Below, one piece after another: positions 6,150-9,737 of a DNA stretch of 9,737 nt; positions within the stretch are counted from its first letter, which is position 1; each line of letters opens with the position of its first letter. The notes beneath the pieces are model-generated. The model searched no databases, was not told the DNA's origin, and saw only the letters and a program-made list of their open reading frames with translations. The stretch lies in the NCBI GenBank assembly GCA_044238875.1, contig JBIICM010000095.1, positions 1 to 9,737 on the forward strand, written 5' to 3'. This stretch comes from JAIBAI01 sp044238875 (GTDB lineage: Bacteria > Bacteroidota > Bacteroidia > M30B66). Both the position numbers and the translations under genes were made by a program.

Positions 6150-7103
6150 ATGCAGGAAGCAACATCCAGAAATATTAAACTCGGTCTGTTCGTTGTGGCC
6201 GGCACTGCTCTGCTGATACTCGCACTTTACCTCATCGGATCAAAGCAAAATCTCTTCGGGTCAACGATCAGATTACATGCATCTTTTCAGAATGTTAACG
6301 GCCTTATGCCGGGCAATAATGTGCGGTTCTCAGGCATTGATGTTGGTACAGTGGTGAAAGTGGATATTTTAAATGATTCTACTGTTGGTGTAGAAATGAT
6401 TATTGAAGATGATGTTCAGCCGTTTATCAGAAAAAACGCGCTTGCGGCCGTTGGCACCGACGGGCTGATGGGCGATAAGCTGATCAACATTTACCCGGTA
6501 AATGAACCCTCTGAAATAGTTGCCGACGGCGATCAGCTGCGCACCAGGGATCAGGTGGGTACGGATGAAATGATGCGCACCCTGAGTGTCACCAATGAAA
6601 ATGTGCGCGAAATTTCCAGTCAGATCAAACAAATTGTCACCAGGTTAAACAAGCCGAATTCACTCTGGAGTATTTTAATGGATACCACCCTTTCAGAAAA
6701 TGTACGAAGCGCTTTGGTTAGCATCAGACTTACCGGTGACCGCACTGCACTTCTTACCGGCGATCTTCAGCAGATCGCCCGCGACATACGGTCTGGCAAG
6801 GGTACAATAGGGGCGCTGATTACTGATACGAGTATCAGCAACGGACTAAAACAAAGCATCGTCAGCATTCGCCTGCTGAGTGATTCGGTGGCTTCGGTTA
6901 CCGGTGATCTGAATGCTGTTATGGATGGCATCCGTGAGGGTAAAGGCGCTATCGGCACACTTCTTCTGGATACTACATTTGCCCGTAACCTGAATCTTAC
7001 CATGGAAAACATTCAGCGGGGTACCCGCGGATTTGACGAAAACATGGAAGGTTTAAAGCAGAGTATTTTTCTCCGGAAGTATTTCCGCAAAAAGAAGAAG
7101 TAA
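6150..7103 (+). CDS. mlaD: MlaD-family MCE-domain lipid-binding protein
   Basis: The 317-residue product has a single N-terminal membrane anchor (about residues 9-30, LGLFVVAGTALLILALYLIG), then an MCE domain (about 38-117) with NGLMPGNNVRFSGIDVGTV and the GTDGLMGDKLINI segment that ends the barrel. It is an inner-membrane-anchored periplasmic protein; known MlaD forms a hexameric ring that binds phospholipids on the MlaE/MlaF complex. Beyond the MCE domain the chain is mostly predicted helix, with 48-residue repeats from 171 on and a strongly basic end (FLRKYFRKKKK). It is longer than E. coli MlaD (about 180 residues); a long helical tail is common in Bacteroidota MCE proteins. It is the last gene of the operon, with a hairpin about 25 bases downstream. 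Confidence 0.92.
   Translation: MQEATSRNIKLGLFVVAGTALLILALYLIGSKQNLFGSTIRLHASFQNVNGLMPGNNVRFSGIDVGTVVKVDILNDSTVGVEMIIEDDVQPFIRKNALAAVGTDGLMGDKLINIYPVNEPSEIVADGDQLRTRDQVGTDEMMRTLSVTNENVREISSQIKQIVTRLNKPNSLWSILMDTTLSENVRSALVSIRLTGDRTALLTGDLQQIARDIRSGKGTIGALITDTSISNGLKQSIVSIRLLSDSVASVTGDLNAVMDGIREGKGAIGTLLLDTTFARNLNLTMENIQRGTRGFDENMEGLKQSIFLRKYFRKKKK
6660..7058 (+). repeat. Three 48-residue repeats in the MlaD tail (third partial)
   Basis: Residues 171-218, 219-266 and 267-303 of MlaD align without gaps. Each opens with a hydrophobic I-x-x-L-x-x-D-T-[TS] segment, the first two share V-S-I-R-L and T-G-D-L, and both close with GKG (RSGKG, REGKG). The third unit stops short and runs into the basic tail. 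The DNA of the units is clearly diverged, so the duplication is old and kept at the protein level. Confidence 0.8.
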
Positions 7104-7126
7104 AAAGTACAATCGGAGTAATTTTA

Positions 7127-7156
7127 CGTTTCGTCCAGAAAGAGGAAACGGCTTTT
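7127..7156 (+). terminator. Hairpin terminator candidate after mlaD
   Basis: CGTTTCGTC (7127-7135) and GAGGAAACG (7142-7150) form a nine-base stem with one mismatch around a six-base loop, followed by GCTTTT. It lies in the 51-base gap between the convergent mlaD and DUF2480 genes. The T-run is only four bases, and the minus strand lacks a T-run after the stem, so it should work mainly for the mla operon, if at all. Confidence 0.4.
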
Positions 7157-7664
7157 AAAGCTTTCCCTGCTTGTAAACCGGTACAGTTGAGCAGGCTTCG
7201 CCATACATTATACTTTTCACCACAGGTTGCAGGTGGGCAGTGAGCATCAGGTAAGCGGCATCGGGCACCGGCAGATTGCCGCAGCCCTTGATGATTATCC
7301 GCTGATCACGATACGTTTCTGGATTAATGCTACTGATAATTTCTCTGAAAATTTCTGTTTCGAGTGTATTCAGGTTGCCCATCACCACCTTTTTGGCAAA
7401 GGGCGCCAGCCGGGAAGCGATCAGCATATAGGCCCAGACCGGAATGATGGCATCTGCTGAACAGTGCAACGCAACATAGGCATCATGGTACTGCTCCCAG
7501 TCATGAATTCCGAGCCATTCACGCAAATCTTTTTCTCGCAGGATTTGCCCCATGAACAAACGTTCGGCCATATCTATCTGCATACGGCGACCTTTGGGAT
7601 ACCAGTCTTCAAGGTCGATGTTCACCAACCCGCTTGAGGCTACTTTGTTTATGATCTCTTCCAT
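7155..7664 (-). CDS. DUF2480 family protein, last gene of the suf operon
   Basis: The frame opens at 7712, but the ATG at 7664 gives the typical family start MEEIINKVASSGLVNIDLED and puts the gene 13 bases after the DUF59 stop, so I choose 169 residues. Recognisable DUF2480 segments are the LREKDLREW...HDWEQYHD stretch, the CSADAIIP..AYML motif (68-80), IIIKGCG (123-129) and YGEACSTVPVYK (154-165). There are three cysteines, at 68, 128 and 158, each inside one of these motifs. No signal peptide or membrane segment is visible, so it is probably cytoplasmic. To my knowledge the function is unknown. Its place at the end of the suf operon suggests a role in iron-sulfur cluster assembly or repair, but no sequence motif proves this. 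Confidence 0.88.
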   Translation of the reverse strand: MEEIINKVASSGLVNIDLEDWYPKGRRMQIDMAERLFMGQILREKDLREWLGIHDWEQYHDAYVALHCSADAIIPVWAYMLIASRLAPFAKKVVMGNLNTLETEIFREIISSINPETYRDQRIIIKGCGNLPVPDAAYLMLTAHLQPVVKSIMYGEACSTVPVYKQGKL

Positions 7665-7677
7665 TATTACACAAAGC

Positions 7678-7995
7678 TTACAAAAAACCCAATTCCAGTT
7701 TGGCCTCCTCACTCATCATATCCTGCGTCCAGGGTGGTTCGAAAGTGATTTCAACTTTGGCGCTGTTTACCCCTTCGATGGCTTTGATTTTTGTCTCCAC
7801 ATCCGGAGGGAGGGTTTCCGCAACCGGACAGGAAGGCGAGGTGAGGGTCATAAGGATATGCACATCAAGCTGTTCGTTGATATTGATTTCGTAGATCAGC
7901 CCCAGCTCGTAAATGTTCACAGGTATCTCCGGATCGTAGCAATCCCTGAGTACTTCCATAACATCCTTTTCAATATGTTCAGCCGTTTTAATCAT
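7678..7995 (-). CDS. DUF59/MIP18-family iron-sulfur assembly protein
   Basis: With the ATG at 7995 the product is 105 residues, the normal size for a single DUF59 domain; the longer frame from a TTG at 8022 adds nine unlikely residues. Family features are DPEIPVNIYELGLIYEI (21-37), the reactive-cysteine motif MTLTSPSCPVAE with cysteine 56, and VEITFEPPW (81-89). Relatives include the SufT domain, PaaD and eukaryotic MIP18/CIA2, which act in maturation of iron-sulfur proteins. It starts inside the end of sufE (8-base overlap, ATGATTAA), so translation is probably coupled. The likely role is cluster assembly or transfer alongside SufBCD. I do not assign sufT because that name usually covers a longer protein. 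Confidence 0.88.
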   Translation of the reverse strand: MIKTAEHIEKDVMEVLRDCYDPEIPVNIYELGLIYEININEQLDVHILMTLTSPSCPVAETLPPDVETKIKAIEGVNSAKVEITFEPPWTQDMMSEEAKLELGFL

Positions 7996-8413
7996 GCTTT
8001 TCAGTTGTATGGATAAGGGCAAATAACTTCATCTGTTTAACCATTGATACCAGCCCGTTTGAGCGGGTAGGGGAGAGGTGTTCTTTCAAACCAATGCGAT
8101 CAATGAAGCTGAGGTCAGCATTAACGATGTCTTCCGGTTTTTCACCTGAAAGTACCCTGACAAGCAGACTTACTATGCCTTTAGGAATCTGCGCATCACT
8201 ATCGGCAAAATAGTACATGTTGCCGTTTTCATAGCGTGCATCCAGCCATACACGACTCTGACAGCCATGAATCAGGTGTTCGTCATCTTTCAAGCGCTCC
8301 TCAATCAGCGGCAGGGCACGTCCCTGATCAATAAGATACTCATATTTGCCGGTCCAGTCATCAAAAAGGGCAAACTCTTCTTCAATCTCTGTTTCTTTCG
8401 ACTGTATACTCAT
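7988..8413 (-). CDS. sufE: Cysteine desulfuration protein SufE
   Basis: The 141-residue product is a full-length SufE. The active-site cysteine 51 lies in the conserved loop HGCQSRVW, followed by ADSDAQIPKGIVSLLVRVLSG, where family members bind the desulfurase, and a C-terminal GLKEHLSPTRSNGL segment. SufE takes a persulfide from SufS on its cysteine and delivers it to SufB. Its ATG overlaps the sufS stop as ATGA (8410-8413), and its own stop overlaps the DUF59 start, so it is translationally coupled on both sides. The E. coli order has sufE after sufS as well, which supports the call. Confidence 0.95.
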   Translation of the reverse strand: MSIQSKETEIEEEFALFDDWTGKYEYLIDQGRALPLIEERLKDDEHLIHGCQSRVWLDARYENGNMYYFADSDAQIPKGIVSLLVRVLSGEKPEDIVNADLSFIDRIGLKEHLSPTRSNGLVSMVKQMKLFALIHTTEKHD

Positions 8414-9663
8414 GATAACATGCGTTGTGCAATGGTCAAAACATCCTTCAGGCGGTCAATTTCTCCGTAGGTATTGTAAAACGCCAGGGATGCCCTTATG
8501 GTGCCGGGGATACCGAAGAAATCCATAACAGGCTGGGCGCAATGATGGCCTGTGCGCACCGCAACGCCATGTTTGTCGAGTATGAAGCCAACATCGTAGG
8601 GATGCAGCCCTTCCAGGATGAAAGAGATCACCGGGACTTTATGCGCTGCCGTTCCCACAATGCGCAGGCCGGGAATAGTGCGGAGTGTTTCGGTAGCATA
8701 GTTCAGAAGCCCTGTTTCATGGGCTTCCATGGCCTCCCAGTTGAAAGAAGAATAATACTGAATAGCTGCACGAAGAGCTATTGCACCCGCGATATGTGGT
8801 GTTCCGGCTTCAAAACGGAAAGGGGCAACGTTAAAGGTTGTTTTTTCAAATGTTACGCGTTCAATCATGTCTCCGCCTCCCTGCCATGGCGGAAGCTCGT
8901 TGAGCAGATTTTCCCGACCCCACAGAATACCGGTTCCGGTGCTGCCCAGCATTTTATGGGCAGAAAAAACGTAAAAGTCACAGTCAAGCGCTTGCACATC
9001 CGCCCTGAAATGAGGTAAAGCCTGAGCACCGTCAAGCAGCACCAGAGCACCCTGTTGCCGTGCCAGAGCAATAATATCATGCACCGGATTGATTGTTCCC
9101 AGGGCATTGGATACATGTGACATTGCAAGCATACGGGTGCGGGGCCCTATAATGTGCCTTGCCTCCTCCAAAATCAACGCTCCGTTTGCGTCCATCGGAA
9201 TGACCCGTAAAATCGCGCCGGTTGCTTCACAGGCCAATTGCCAGGGCACGATATTGCCATGGTGTTCCATGGCGCTGATAACCACTTCGTCGCCGGCTTT
9301 CAGGTAATTTACACCCCAGCTTTGGGCAACAAGGTTGATACTTGCCGTTGTACCGCTGGTAAATACTACTTCGGATGGCTTGAAAGCATTGATCCATTTT
9401 GCCACAGCTTCGCGTGCTTCCTCATAGGCGTTGGTGGCCAGCTGGCTAAGGTGATGAACACCCCGGTGTATATTGGCATTGTATCCGCTATAATAATTTA
9501 CGATGGCATCAATTACCGCAACAGGCTTCTGGCTGGTAGCTCCGTTATCAAAATACACCAGCGGATGCCCGTTTACCTCACGGCTGAGAACCGGAAAATC
9601 AAGTCTGACCTTATCTGCATCAAATTTCATGATCGCGGTTTTATCAGCAACTGTCTGCATCAT
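8410..9663 (-). CDS. sufS: Cysteine desulfurase SufS
   Basis: A class V aminotransferase-fold PLP enzyme that converts L-cysteine to L-alanine and leaves a persulfide for SufE. From the ATG at 9663 it has 417 residues. That start overlaps the sufD stop as TGATG; the ATGs at 9660 and 9630 (MKFDADKVRLDFPVL) remain possible, the last giving the more usual SufS N-terminus. Visible motifs: YFDNGATSQKP near 38-48, EHHGN with the PLP-stacking histidine at 134, LDGAQ at about 210-214, SAHKMLG with the Schiff-base lysine at 237, FEAGTP, and VRTGHHCAQP with the catalytic cysteine at 375. The RTGHHCAQP loop marks the SufS (group II) type rather than IscS. It is central in a minus-strand suf operon. Confidence 0.96.
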   Translation of the reverse strand: MMQTVADKTAIMKFDADKVRLDFPVLSREVNGHPLVYFDNGATSQKPVAVIDAIVNYYSGYNANIHRGVHHLSQLATNAYEEAREAVAKWINAFKPSEVVFTSGTTASINLVAQSWGVNYLKAGDEVVISAMEHHGNIVPWQLACEATGAILRVIPMDANGALILEEARHIIGPRTRMLAMSHVSNALGTINPVHDIIALARQQGALVLLDGAQALPHFRADVQALDCDFYVFSAHKMLGSTGTGILWGRENLLNELPPWQGGGDMIERVTFEKTTFNVAPFRFEAGTPHIAGAIALRAAIQYYSSFNWEAMEAHETGLLNYATETLRTIPGLRIVGTAAHKVPVISFILEGLHPYDVGFILDKHGVAVRTGHHCAQPVMDFFGIPGTIRASLAFYNTYGEIDRLKDVLTIAQRMLS

Positions 9664-9737
9664 CAATGAAGTGTTTCAATTTTATCACTCAGCCATTGGC
9701 GTAATTTATCATGGCTGATCTGATCAAGAATTTCACC
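9663..9737 (-). CDS. sufD: Probable SufD C-terminus (cut by window edge)
   Basis: Reading leftward from the edge, 24 codons in frame end at a TGA (9665-9663). The visible peptide ends in LRQWLSDKIETLH, and the TGA shares one base with the sufS ATG (TGATG). A short helical C-terminus directly ahead of sufS fits SufD, the scaffold subunit that usually precedes sufS in suf operons. The peptide is too short to recognise on its own, so the identity rests mainly on position. Confidence 0.6.
   Translation of the reverse strand, partial: GEILDQISHDKLRQWLSDKIETLH

Noticed and set aside
7665..7712. Longer start for the DUF2480 protein
   Set aside because: It would overlap the DUF59 gene by 35 bases and add 16 residues that do not match the family N-terminus.
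8425..9018. Open frame of 197 codons on the plus strand opposite sufS
   Set aside because: It is antisense to a clearly conserved enzyme gene, has no recognisable domain, and would need a promoter inside sufS.

Overview
This window looks like ordinary chromosomal DNA from a member of the Bacteroidota. Three things point there: a secreted protein with SprB-like repeats, a PKD domain and a type IX secretion C-terminal tail; a compact mlaE-mlaF-mlaD operon; and a suf operon running sufD-sufS-sufE-DUF59-DUF2480, an arrangement I associate with this phylum. Base composition and codon use look even throughout. I see no integrase, transposase, phage gene, tRNA, rRNA or CRISPR array.

Layout: (1) 1-855, plus strand: the 3' part of a PLP-dependent ACC deaminase / D-cysteine desulfhydrase-like gene, cut by the left edge. 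(2) 845-3895, minus strand: a 1016-residue secreted protein with about 14 beta-propeller-like repeats, two SprB-like repeats, a PKD domain and a T9SS sorting tail. It converges on gene 1 and overlaps it by 11 bases. (3) 3896-4643: a 748-base non-coding gap between two divergent transcription units, rich in degenerate direct and inverted repeats and hairpins. (4) 4644-7103, plus strand: mlaE, mlaF and mlaD, spaced 14 and 7 bases apart, encoding a lipid-transporting ABC system of the inner membrane. (5) 7104-7154: a short convergent gap with a hairpin. (6) 7155-9737, minus strand: the distal suf operon, read from the right edge as sufD (last 24 codons), sufS, sufE, a DUF59/MIP18-family gene and a DUF2480 gene. 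Its junctions are overlaps (TGATG, ATGA, 8 bases) or a 13-base gap.

The Suf genes form one pathway. SufS takes sulfur from cysteine, SufE accepts it as a persulfide and passes it to the SufBCD scaffold (only the end of SufD is visible), and the DUF59 protein probably helps cluster assembly or transfer. The DUF2480 protein is uncharacterised but is translationally linked to them. The Mla genes encode permease, ATPase and the periplasmic lipid-binding MCE subunit of one complex, presumably for outer-membrane lipid homeostasis.

I found no clear case for a new system. The points most worth a second look are the cysteine-rich DUF2480 protein in the suf operon, the 48-residue repeats in the MlaD tail, the 14-fold repeat architecture of the secreted protein, and the repeat-rich gap at 3896-4643.
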